DNA of 64,000 nucleotides from Thiomargarita sp. (GTDB taxonomy: Bacteria; Pseudomonadota; Gammaproteobacteria; Beggiatoales; Beggiatoaceae), in the NCBI GenBank assembly GCA_020721005.1, contig DYNP01000001.1, forward strand, positions 62,001 through 126,000, in the 5' to 3' direction. The stretch's first letter is position 1. Each line of letters opens with the position of its first letter. Below are positions 29,463 to 38,205 of the stretch, piece after piece. Position numbers and translations under genes: made by a program. The notes under the pieces are model-generated. The model was given only the letters and a program-made list of their open reading frames with translations, did not search any database and was not told the origin of the DNA.

Positions 29463-31148
29463 TTAAACAGTCTCTAAGGCCTTATATTTTTCGCGCAAGT
29501 GATTACGAATGGCAATGGCCGTTAAATTCAAAATGATAATGACGGCCACCAATAACAGGGCAGTTGCATAAACCAAGGGGCGAGCGGCTTCCACATTGGG
29601 ACTTTGGAAGCCAACATCGTAGATATGAAAGCCTAAGTGCATGAATTTACGCTCTAAATGCAAAAATGGATAATTGGCATCTACCACTAAAGAAGGAGCT
29701 AATTTGACCACTCCCACTAGCATGAGAGGCGCCACTTCCCCGGCAGCGCGGGCAATGGCTAAAATGAGACCAGTCATGATAGCGGGGCTGGCCATGGGTA
29801 AAATGGTGCGCCATAATGTCTCAGCTTTGGTCGCTCCCAAGGCTAGACTGCCTTCTCGAATGGAACTGGGAATGCGAGATAAGCCCTCCTCGGTGGAAAC
29901 AATGACCACTGGGACTGTTAAAATAGCTAGGGTTAAAGAGGCCCAAATAAGGCCCGGGGTGCCAAAAGTGGGCGCCGGAAGGACTTCTGGATAGAAAATT
30001 TGGTCCAAAGTACCGCCGATGAAATAGACAAAGAAGCCTAGGCCAAACACGCCATAAACCACCGCGGGAACACCAGCCAAATTGTTCACTGCCACTCGAA
30101 TGGTGCGGGTTAAAAAGCCTTGTTTGGCATATTCTCGAAGGTAAACTGCAGCAATGACTCCAAAGGGGGTGACAATGATGGACATGATGAATACCATCAT
30201 CACTGTACCAAAAATGGCGGGGAAAATGCCTCCCTCAGTATTGGCTTCTCTGGGATCGTCCCATAAAAATTCGCCCACTTTGGTCAGATAAAATCCAGAT
30301 TTTTCCACTAAAGACATGGCATTGGGCTGGTAGACTCGAACTATTTTGGAGAGGGGAATTTCAACTTCTCGACCGTCCATGATCTGAGCCACCAAACTGT
30401 CTCGTTGCATGTCTTGGTAACGAATAACCAAGGTGTCAGCCAGTTGCCGATAACTGTGTTCCAACTCAGTCTTGTCTTGGGCAATTTCAGCTTGTTTAAC
30501 CGCATCATAGGCATTGGCCAATTCCAACCGGCGTTGATACAAACGCAATTGTTCCAACTCATAGTTAATTTTGCCAATTTCAAATTTTTCAATGTGCACT
30601 GTTTCCTGATGCAAGGTTAAAACCCGTTTTAACCGTTCAGATAAGTCAGTCCATGCGTTTTCTCCCTCACTGACAATTTGGCCATTTTCCTTGATTGCCA
30701 ACAGGTAACCGTAAAAATTTCCCCATTCTCGTCGTTCTACTGCTATGATGTTTTCTGGATAGCTGGGAGTTTGACTTAATTGAGCTTCCCAAATCCACCG
30801 AAAATCCAATCCCAAATGGTCCCGATTGCCAGTTTTGATCAGGTATCGGGTTAGCCATTCTCCCTCAGTTTTTATTTCAGGTACTCGAGTACTGGGAACA
30901 GATTCAATTTCGCGGATTTCTCCAATTAAACGCACTGTATTATTGGGATTTTTGAGGTCTACAGCATAATTAACTTCCATCACTGCTTTGGGCCAAAAAT
31001 GTCCCAATCCTCGCACTGCAATCAAGGACAACAGAGCGCCCACCACCACAACGCTGATGCTAACTGCAGCAGCAGTTAACCAAATCCAAGGTTCCCCACT
31101 TCTCCACCAACCGTTATTCATAGTTTTTCCATTGTATGTCATGTTCAT
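29463..31148 (-). CDS. pstA: Phosphate ABC transporter permease PstA, long form
   Basis: 561 aa, about twice the E. coli size. A transmembrane helix near residue 20-45 is followed by a ~250-aa periplasmic insert (DUF3333-like) with a charged, coiled-coil-prone region. The C-terminal ~290 residues are the permease core, with the EAA loop SLALGATKAETLWRTILP. It overlaps the end of pstC by 4 nt (ATGA). Long PstA/PstC forms are known in pseudomonads and relatives. Confidence 0.93.
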   Translation of the reverse strand: MNMTYNGKTMNNGWWRSGEPWIWLTAAAVSISVVVVGALLSLIAVRGLGHFWPKAVMEVNYAVDLKNPNNTVRLIGEIREIESVPSTRVPEIKTEGEWLTRYLIKTGNRDHLGLDFRWIWEAQLSQTPSYPENIIAVERREWGNFYGYLLAIKENGQIVSEGENAWTDLSERLKRVLTLHQETVHIEKFEIGKINYELEQLRLYQRRLELANAYDAVKQAEIAQDKTELEHSYRQLADTLVIRYQDMQRDSLVAQIMDGREVEIPLSKIVRVYQPNAMSLVEKSGFYLTKVGEFLWDDPREANTEGGIFPAIFGTVMMVFIMSIIVTPFGVIAAVYLREYAKQGFLTRTIRVAVNNLAGVPAVVYGVFGLGFFVYFIGGTLDQIFYPEVLPAPTFGTPGLIWASLTLAILTVPVVIVSTEEGLSRIPSSIREGSLALGATKAETLWRTILPMASPAIMTGLILAIARAAGEVAPLMLVGVVKLAPSLVVDANYPFLHLERKFMHLGFHIYDVGFQSPNVEAARPLVYATALLLVAVIIILNLTAIAIRNHLREKYKALETV

Positions 31149-33397
31149 AAGGAGCTGTATTTGCGTCTTAAACGTTGTCTGACAATTTCAGCTAAGGTGT
31201 TGAAAAAGAAGGTGAAGATAAACAGGACCAGTCCGGATAGGAAAAGCAGTCGGTAATGAGTGCTGTTGACTTCAGATTCTGGCATTTCAACGGCAATATT
31301 GGCTGATAGGGTTCGTAACCCTTCAAAAATGTTAAAATCCATGATGGCAGTGTTTCCCGTGGCCATGAGGACAATCATGGTTTCGCCCACAGCTCGCCCG
31401 ATGCCAATCATGACTGCAGAAAAGATGCCGGGACTGGCAGTTAGGATAACAATGCGTATCATGGTTTGCCAAGGTGTGGCGCCCAAAGCTAAGGATCCAG
31501 AGGTAAGGTGTTTGGGAACGCTGAAAATGGCATCTTCGGTGATGGAGAAGATGCAGGGAATGATGGCTAAGCCCATGGCAATGCCCACGACCAGGGCATT
31601 GCGTTGGTCAAAGTCAATGCCTTGGTCAGTGAGCCATTGTCGCATATCTCCTCCAAATAGGAGGATTTCTAAGGAATGACCGGTGGCAAAGGCTGCCCAA
31701 CTGAGGAGGATGATCACAGGAATTAATACGGCAGAATGCCAACCTTCGCTTACCCAGTGTTGTTTGGGGACGAATTGCCATAGGTAAGCAAATCCCAATA
31801 CGCCTAATGGTAGAAATATAAGCAAGGCGAATACGCCAGGTAGATGAGTTTCTACGATTGGGGCTAACCAGAGACCGGCTAAAAATCCCAGAATGACAGT
31901 GGGTAGAGCTTCCATGATTTCAATGGTGGGTTTGACCAGTTTTCGCATGCTGGGAGACATGAAATAGGCGGTGTACAGGGCGCCTAAGATGGCTAGGGGA
32001 ATGGCGATAAGCATAGCGTAAAAGGCGCCTTTTAAAGTCCCAAACATCAGGGGAGTGAGGCTGAATTTGGGTTCAAAGTCACTGTTGGCGGCAGAAGATT
32101 GCCAAATGTATTTGGGTTGTTCATGGCTTTCGTACCAGACTTTTCCCCATAAAGAGGACAAAGAGACTTCAGGGTGTCGATTTTCAATGTGCCAAACTTT
32201 TAACAGTCCTTCTTTATCCTCAATTAGAGCGGTATCTGCTCTTGGGGAGATGACTGCCCGAGTCAGTGGTCCTGCTGAAATTGAGACTTGTAAAATGGAT
32301 TCATGGGCAGTGGAGTGGTACAGTCCCAACTTTCCTCCCGCATCGGTTGCGAGAAAACCTTTGCGTCTTTCTTCTGAAGAAATACTGGTAATTGCTTGAT
32401 CCTGTTCATGAAATTCCCGAATTTTTGTTAAAACTTGATTGTTTTTTTCGTCGCGGACGAGAAACCATTGACTGATGCGTCCTTCAGAGTCACCGACGAG
32501 TAGGGAAATATCTCCGGTTAGAAATTCCAAGGCGGTAATTTTTAGTCCCGCAGGTACTACCCGTACTCTTTGTAAAATTTGCGGGGCAGTTTTATCAGTG
32601 ACATCGATGTGCCAAATTTGTCCTTTATCATCAGCAACATATAAAGTTTTCTGCCCTTTTTCTAATAGCAAATGTTCAATTTTGGCCTGTTGTAAGGCGA
32701 GTTCACTGTTCACCTTTTCTATGTTGACTGATTCGTCAAAAAAGGAGACCGTTTTGGTGAAGCCAGAGAATAAAAGTCTGTTGTCTGCCGTAACTGCTAT
32801 CAGAGTATTTTCTTCGTCTCCCAATTGCACGTCCAAGTGGGTTAAGGCTTGACCACGATCATCAATGGTCAAGGGTTCTTCTCCCATAGGGTAGACAATT
32901 TCCGGAGTGATCACTCTTAAATCCCCTTCATAAGTGATTTTAAATACGGGTTTGATTACCAAGGCACGTCCATCCTGCAACCCAAAGGCGAGGACATGAC
33001 TTCCGGCATTAGCCATGGCAAAGCTGGTGACTTTTATTTCCTTGGGAAGTAGGGATCGTTCGAGGACAATTTTACCATCCCGTGTTTGGAAAAATATGGC
33101 TTGAGCGTGTTCAGTAATACGTAGACCAAGCACATTTTTTTCTTCAATAGCCAAATAAACAGTCTCACCATACTCTTTTAAGGGTATTGGAAAGGCTTGA
33201 ATTTCCTTCATGCTGGCGGGTAATAGAAGCGGCAGCACTACGTATAATAAGTAGAAAAAGATCAGGACAATGGCAATAATAATACTGATTCCCCCAAACG
33301 TCATACTGTGTTTGGCAATCCGATCTTTGATCATACGCCATTTGCGATGACGAATCACATTAGGCTGGTTTAAGGTAGAAGTGATTAAATTATTCAT
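31145..33397 (-). CDS. pstC: Phosphate ABC transporter permease PstC, long form
   Basis: 750 aa. One helix near the N-terminus (IIIAIVLIFFYLLYVVLPLL), then ~400 residues of periplasmic beta-rich sequence reminiscent of a propeller (WHIDV, SQWF and LKVWHIEN strands), then six membrane helices with the EAA loop SLALGATPWQTMIRIV. The start at 33397 (MNNLITS) is uncertain: a GTG/ATG-type start further up would lie inside the Pho box, and an ATG at 33334 is also possible. No pstS gene lies in the window. Confidence 0.93.
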   Translation of the reverse strand: MNNLITSTLNQPNVIRHRKWRMIKDRIAKHSMTFGGISIIIAIVLIFFYLLYVVLPLLLPASMKEIQAFPIPLKEYGETVYLAIEEKNVLGLRITEHAQAIFFQTRDGKIVLERSLLPKEIKVTSFAMANAGSHVLAFGLQDGRALVIKPVFKITYEGDLRVITPEIVYPMGEEPLTIDDRGQALTHLDVQLGDEENTLIAVTADNRLLFSGFTKTVSFFDESVNIEKVNSELALQQAKIEHLLLEKGQKTLYVADDKGQIWHIDVTDKTAPQILQRVRVVPAGLKITALEFLTGDISLLVGDSEGRISQWFLVRDEKNNQVLTKIREFHEQDQAITSISSEERRKGFLATDAGGKLGLYHSTAHESILQVSISAGPLTRAVISPRADTALIEDKEGLLKVWHIENRHPEVSLSSLWGKVWYESHEQPKYIWQSSAANSDFEPKFSLTPLMFGTLKGAFYAMLIAIPLAILGALYTAYFMSPSMRKLVKPTIEIMEALPTVILGFLAGLWLAPIVETHLPGVFALLIFLPLGVLGFAYLWQFVPKQHWVSEGWHSAVLIPVIILLSWAAFATGHSLEILLFGGDMRQWLTDQGIDFDQRNALVVGIAMGLAIIPCIFSITEDAIFSVPKHLTSGSLALGATPWQTMIRIVILTASPGIFSAVMIGIGRAVGETMIVLMATGNTAIMDFNIFEGLRTLSANIAVEMPESEVNSTHYRLLFLSGLVLFIFTFFFNTLAEIVRQRLRRKYSSL

Positions 33398-33407
33398 AAA
33401 AAGTAGT

Positions 33408-33438
33408 ATGATAAATGATTGTGACAAAACTGTGACAA
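33408..33438 (-). promoter_or_regulatory. Pho box and -10 of the pst operon
   Basis: On the minus strand TTGTCAC-AGTT-TTGTCAC gives two identical 7-mers with an 11-nt period, the exact layout of PhoB boxes (consensus CTGTCAT-4-CTGTCAT). Seven bases later comes TATCAT, a good -10. This is the expected activator-dependent promoter for pstC. The predicted transcript start is only a few bases before the ATG at 33397. Confidence 0.85.
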
Positions 33439-33642
33439 CGGTAGCAGTGGGCAGAGGGGGCAGTTGGTCACAAGTGGGAGCTAGAGGCCAGTTTGTCCTT
33501 GACAGGTGGGGGAGTGAGGAGAAATTTGATAGCCTAATGAAATAACAGGATGATAATCTTTTAAAAATAAGTTAAACTTAAAAAATTCTTGAATTGGTGA
33601 CTGCAGCAATGAAGAGTATAGAACAGTGAGCCTTAAACCGTA

Positions 33643-35538
33643 ATGAATCCAACTACCGTGATTGATAAAAAAACTTTGAATTTACAGTATATTACTGATG
33701 AATCTGGTAATAAGACTGCGGCTATTTTAGCCGTGGATCACCTTGATAAACTACTTAACCAGCTTACTGATTTTGCCAAACGCATTGAAATTTTGTCCAA
33801 AAATGCGCGTCAAAATGACATATCAAAATCGACTTCTCAAGAGAAAGAAGCTTCTCCAGTATCTCCTACAGAAACTGATAATCGTCTGATTGAACAACAG
33901 ATCAATTTGGTGACTCAACACTATGATTTTATTAACAAACTGTTAATGGAATTGCAGCGATACTTGGAAATAAAAACCGAAGTTGATCGCAAATTGCACT
34001 ATCAAAGAGTATTGGAACAATTGGAGGCAGAACTCCAAGAGGTTAGACTGCAATTGGTGGAGCTGAAGCGACAAAATCGGATTGCTCCCTTATATAACGT
34101 ACCTGAAGTGCCGACTAATTTCATCCTTCCGTCCATATTCAAGGAACTCAAAGGGCATCTGATTATTCCACCTAAAGAAGGCGGTAAACTGCCACTGTTG
34201 TTGGAGGGACCTTGTGGCAGCGGGAAATCCTCACTGATGGCGGCCATCGTTCGGGATGAAGAAGTGCGCCAAAATTTCCCAGATGGCATATTCTGGATTA
34301 CTTTGGGTAAGGATTCTATTCTCCTAGATTCTCTTAATTTCATGATTCAAACCCTCAGCAATTCCCCAAATCTAGGGTTTGTGGACATTGATGGCGCCAC
34401 AGAATACCTCAAAAAACTCAGCACTACTCAAAACTGTCTGCTGGTCTTAGACGATGTGTGGGATGCTCAAGAAGTCCTGGCTTTTAACCTGTCCAGTGAG
34501 CACAGCCAATTGGCCATGACCACCAATGATTCTGGCTTACTGAACATTTTGCACTATTTCATGCCCAATGCTCGGGGATACGTGCTTAATCCACTTCCCG
34601 AAAAATTTGCCCAAGACTTGTTCAATCAATGGCTGAACAAAAAGGACATTACTGCTGCTTTAACTTCTCAATTGCCCCAGATCACCACTGTCTGTGGACA
34701 CCTTCCCATGGCATTAAAACTGTCAGCCTACTTAGCCCATATCAACCCCAAAACCCTATTGGATGACTTGAATAGCCAAGACTATGAACTGTCGGAACAC
34801 TATCCGCGCAGCCTGATCAACGTTCTCCACACCTCTGTTAATTCTCTAGGAGAACAAGCTGATTACTACTTCACACTGGCCGTTTTTCCCGACTATAATC
34901 ACATTCCCCAAGGTCCAGTGCTCATGCTCTGGCGCTACCTTTACCAGTTACTTGACGACCAAGTTTACGCTTTTATTGACGAATTGGCTCGTCGCGGACT
35001 GATTGAAATTGAAGGCAAATCTTCCAAACGGATTTTGCGTCTACACTCCTTCCAACACGATTACTTGCGAGCCGAAGCGGAATTGGAAAAACTCCATAAC
35101 CACTTGCTGGTGGCCTATCGTAGACTCTGTGGTCAACATGGCTGGCTCAGTGGTCCCAACGATGGTTACTTTTTTGAATACCTGGCCTGGCACCTGGTCA
35201 ATGCCAATCGCAAAAACGAACTCCGATCCCTGCTGCTTGATTTTGACTGGATTCATAAAAAATTGCAAATCAACTCCCTCTCCAAACTGCTGCATGACTA
35301 TGATTTATTGGAAGAAGACAAAGAAATTGACATTCTCAAACGAGTTTTGTATGAAGCCGCTCCAGTGCTATTGGAAAACAAATCTCAACTGAGTGTACAA
35401 CTGCTGGACCGTCTGTGGGGAGAAAAAAATCTCCAAAACAACCGTGACATTCAAGCCTTACTCAATCAAGCCCGGGAAGTTTCCCCCAATTGGGTCTGGC
35501 AACCCCATTTTGAAGAAAGCATTCTCAAAAAAGTCTAA
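33643..35538 (+). CDS. NB-ARC family STAND ATPase with coiled-coil N-terminus
   Basis: 631 aa. The first ~40 residues (LQYITDESGNKTAAILAVDHL) look like the start of a Phd/YefM- or RelB-type antitoxin. A coiled-coil region follows (~90-155). The NB-ARC ATPase (~165-400) has P-loop GPCGSGKSS (~189), Walker B CLLVLDDVWD (~266-275) and GHLPMALKL, the GxP motif. A winged helix and a helical domain complete the protein; there are no C-terminal sensor repeats and no recognised effector enzyme. STAND ATPases act as signal-triggered switches, often in defence or cell death; the role here is inference. Confidence 0.83.
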   Translation: MNPTTVIDKKTLNLQYITDESGNKTAAILAVDHLDKLLNQLTDFAKRIEILSKNARQNDISKSTSQEKEASPVSPTETDNRLIEQQINLVTQHYDFINKLLMELQRYLEIKTEVDRKLHYQRVLEQLEAELQEVRLQLVELKRQNRIAPLYNVPEVPTNFILPSIFKELKGHLIIPPKEGGKLPLLLEGPCGSGKSSLMAAIVRDEEVRQNFPDGIFWITLGKDSILLDSLNFMIQTLSNSPNLGFVDIDGATEYLKKLSTTQNCLLVLDDVWDAQEVLAFNLSSEHSQLAMTTNDSGLLNILHYFMPNARGYVLNPLPEKFAQDLFNQWLNKKDITAALTSQLPQITTVCGHLPMALKLSAYLAHINPKTLLDDLNSQDYELSEHYPRSLINVLHTSVNSLGEQADYYFTLAVFPDYNHIPQGPVLMLWRYLYQLLDDQVYAFIDELARRGLIEIEGKSSKRILRLHSFQHDYLRAEAELEKLHNHLLVAYRRLCGQHGWLSGPNDGYFFEYLAWHLVNANRKNELRSLLLDFDWIHKKLQINSLSKLLHDYDLLEEDKEIDILKRVLYEAAPVLLENKSQLSVQLLDRLWGEKNLQNNRDIQALLNQAREVSPNWVWQPHFEESILKKV

Positions 35539-35660
35539 CTGGAACTTGATTGCAATTCCAATCCAGTTCCTAGAAAAATCCAATTCCTAAACACAACTTA
35601 CACCTTTACGACCCGATCCAACCTGCATATCCGGATCTTAATGACCATGAGAACACGTTT

Positions 35661-36917
35661 ATGGACCTCAAACATTACATGACCACTGTAGGTCAACAAG
35701 CACGGGCAGCCTCAAAAATCTTAGCACGGGCGCCAACCGCCCTCAAAAATCAAACTTTGGAAGCCATTGCCCAACAATTGGAACAACAACGCCAAACCCT
35801 GATTGATGCCAATCAACATGATTTAGAAGCCGGCAAAATCAAAGGGTTAGATGAAGCCCTGTTGGATCGTTTAACCCTCAACCCTGCGCGGATTGCCAGC
35901 ATGGTCGAAGGATTGCGCCAAATGATCACCCTGCCGGACCCAATTGGACAAATCACTGATCTCAACTATCGGCCAACCGGCATTCAAGTGGGAAGAATGC
36001 GCGTTCCCTTAGGAGTCGTTGGCATTATTTACGAATCCCGTCCCAATGTTACTACCGATGCCGCTGGACTCTGTCTAAAATCTGGCAATGCCACCATTTT
36101 ACGCGGTGGCTCAGAAGCCCTCCATTCCAATCAAGCCATTGCCCGCTGCATCCATGCGGGACTCACTGCAGTGGGACTGCCAACCACTGCTGTCCAAGTG
36201 ATAGAGACCACTGATCGAGCAGCGGTTGGAGAATTGATTCAAATGAACCAATATGTCGACATCATCATTCCCAGGGGAGGCAAGGGACTTATTGAACGCA
36301 TCAGCCGGGAAGCTAAAATTCCAGTGATCAAACACTTAGATGGCATCTGTCACACCTACATTGATGATCAAGCTGATCTGGACAAAGCACTGACCGTGGC
36401 CTACAATGCCAAAACCCAACGTTATGGTACCTGTAACACCATGGAAACCTTACTGGTCGCCAAAACCATTGCCCCCCAAATATTACCCCAATTGGCTGCT
36501 CGTTACCAAGCAGTGGGAGTTGAATTACGGGGTTGTCCAGAAACCCAGGCGCTGCTGCCCACAATTAAAGCAGCCACCGAAGAAGACTGGTTTACAGAAT
36601 ACCTGGCCCCCATCTTATCTATTAAAATAGTCAATGACTTAGAAGAAGCCATTGCCCATATCGAACACTACGGTTCTCATCACACTGATGCTATTATCAC
36701 TGAAAATTGGACCAAGGCTCGACGTTTTCTCACCGAAGTTGACTCCAGCTCCGTGATGGTCAACGCCTCCACTCGATTCTCTGATGGTTTTGAATATGGG
36801 CTGGGTGCAGAAATTGGCATCAGCACCGACAAATTTCATGCCCGCGGCCCTGTAGGTCTGGAAGGACTGACCTCCCAAAAATACATTGTATTGGGTGATG
36901 GACACATTCGAAAATAA
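35661..36917 (+). CDS. proA: Gamma-glutamyl phosphate reductase
   Basis: 418 aa, family length. Second step of proline synthesis: reduces glutamyl-5-phosphate to the semialdehyde with NADPH. The ALDH-like fold shows [26 protein letters not shown], the active-site Cys in [11 protein letters not shown], and the ending [19 protein letters not shown]...GPVGLEGL. proB is not adjacent. nadD follows at ~120 nt, as in many gammaproteobacteria. Confidence 0.97.
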   Translation: MDLKHYMTTVGQQARAASKILARAPTALKNQTLEAIAQQLEQQRQTLIDANQHDLEAGKIKGLDEALLDRLTLNPARIASMVEGLRQMITLPDPIGQITDLNYRPTGIQVGRMRVPLGVVGIIYESRPNVTTDAAGLCLKSGNATILRGGSEALHSNQAIARCIHAGLTAVGLPTTAVQVIETTDRAAVGELIQMNQYVDIIIPRGGKGLIERISREAKIPVIKHLDGICHTYIDDQADLDKALTVAYNAKTQRYGTCNTMETLLVAKTIAPQILPQLAARYQAVGVELRGCPETQALLPTIKAATEEDWFTEYLAPILSIKIVNDLEEAIAHIEHYGSHHTDAIITENWTKARRFLTEVDSSSVMVNASTRFSDGFEYGLGAEIGISTDKFHARGPVGLEGLTSQKYIVLGDGHIRK

Positions 36918-37040
36918 GGAAAATCAAATCTTTAAACTTCCTATAATATCCTCAAAATCTCAAGGACTTGAAAAATACCAATCTCCCAGTTACCAGTATG
37001 ACCATCGGTATTCTAAAATGTACGATATAACCATAACAAC

Positions 37041-37685
37041 ATGACCACAGCTCAAAAACCCATTGGCCTATTGGGAGGCACTTTTGACCCGGTTCACCAT
37101 GGCCATTTGCGCTTGGCACTGGAACTTTATGAAAAACTGGATTTGGCAGAAGTGCGTTTAATTCCCTCTGCCATTCCACCGCATCGTCACCCCCCCCTTG
37201 CCAGTCCCCAAATGCGTCTTGCTATGATTCAGATAGCCATTCAAGGAGTTAAGGGGTTAACCTTAGACGATCGGGAATTTTACCGAACTGGACCTTCTTA
37301 TACAATTCACACCTTAGAAAGTTTAAGAGCGGATTTTACCACCCAACCTTTGTGCCTGATTCTCGGCATGGATGCCTTTTTAAATCTTCCTAACTGGTAT
37401 CAATGGGAACGTCTGATGACCTTGACTCACCTAGTGGTGGTTCGTCGAGCGGGCACAGTATTGCCTGAAACACATGATTTACAACATTTTCTGCACATTC
37501 ACCAATTGCATGACCAAGAAGAATTGACTCAAAATCGGGTTGGAGGTATTTGGATTGAAGAAATCACACAACTGACCATTTCCGCCACGCAAATCAGAAA
37601 CCTATTGGCCACTCATAAAAATCCCCGCTATTTATTGCCCCATTCGGTTTTAAACTTTATTTACACCCATCAGCTATACCGTTAA
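37041..37685 (+). CDS. nadD: Nicotinate-nucleotide adenylyltransferase
   Basis: 214 aa. Transfers AMP from ATP to nicotinate mononucleotide in NAD synthesis. It carries the nucleotidyltransferase motif GGTFDPVHHGHLRLA at the N-terminus, LILGMDAFLNLPNW in the middle and the ISATQIRNLL motif near the end. rsfS follows after 9 nt, the usual partner in this order. Confidence 0.96.
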   Translation: MTTAQKPIGLLGGTFDPVHHGHLRLALELYEKLDLAEVRLIPSAIPPHRHPPLASPQMRLAMIQIAIQGVKGLTLDDREFYRTGPSYTIHTLESLRADFTTQPLCLILGMDAFLNLPNWYQWERLMTLTHLVVVRRAGTVLPETHDLQHFLHIHQLHDQEELTQNRVGGIWIEEITQLTISATQIRNLLATHKNPRYLLPHSVLNFIYTHQLYR

Positions 37686-37694
37686 AGAGGTATT

Positions 37695-38057
37695 ATGGAA
37701 CTTGACTCCTTAGTCATCCTTGTCAAAGCCGCCCTAGAAGAAAAAAAGGCCCTGGATATCAAAGTATTAGACGTCCGCAACATCAGCAATTTTACCGATA
37801 TTATGATCATTGCCAGTGGCAGTTCCCAACGCCAAGTCAACGCCTTAGCCTGGCATGTTATCGAACAAACCAAAGCCCATGGTCACGCTCCTTTGAGCGA
37901 AAAGGGGCGGGACACTGGAGAATGGGCTCTCGTTGATCTGGGCGATGTGGTTGTCCATGTCATGCAACCTCACATTCGAGACTTTTACCAATTAGAAAAA
38001 TTGTGGACAGAATTGGGGGGTGCCGACCGTCTTCTAGCCCAAATTAAGGTGGCATAA
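37695..38057 (+). CDS. rsfS: Ribosomal silencing factor RsfS
   Basis: 120 aa. Binds L14 of the 50S subunit and blocks subunit joining in slow growth. DIKVLDVRNISNFTDIMIIASGSS, TGEWALVDLGDVVVHVM and RDFYQLEKLW are the family hallmarks. It has a ribosome site (GAGG) 6 nt before the ATG and is probably co-transcribed with nadD. The usual next gene, rlmH, is absent. Confidence 0.96.
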   Translation: MELDSLVILVKAALEEKKALDIKVLDVRNISNFTDIMIIASGSSQRQVNALAWHVIEQTKAHGHAPLSEKGRDTGEWALVDLGDVVVHVMQPHIRDFYQLEKLWTELGGADRLLAQIKVA

Positions 38058-38205
38058 ATTCCCTGTTTTGAGCCATCAATATTGATCCCAACCAATTTGT
38101 TGAGTCGCTGACCTATTCCCAGTGGCTTACTGGTCCATTCCCTAAAGACCAAGACGAAACCGCCATTGGTTTTTATCGTCATGTTACAGAGAGGAGCCGT
38201 TATTT

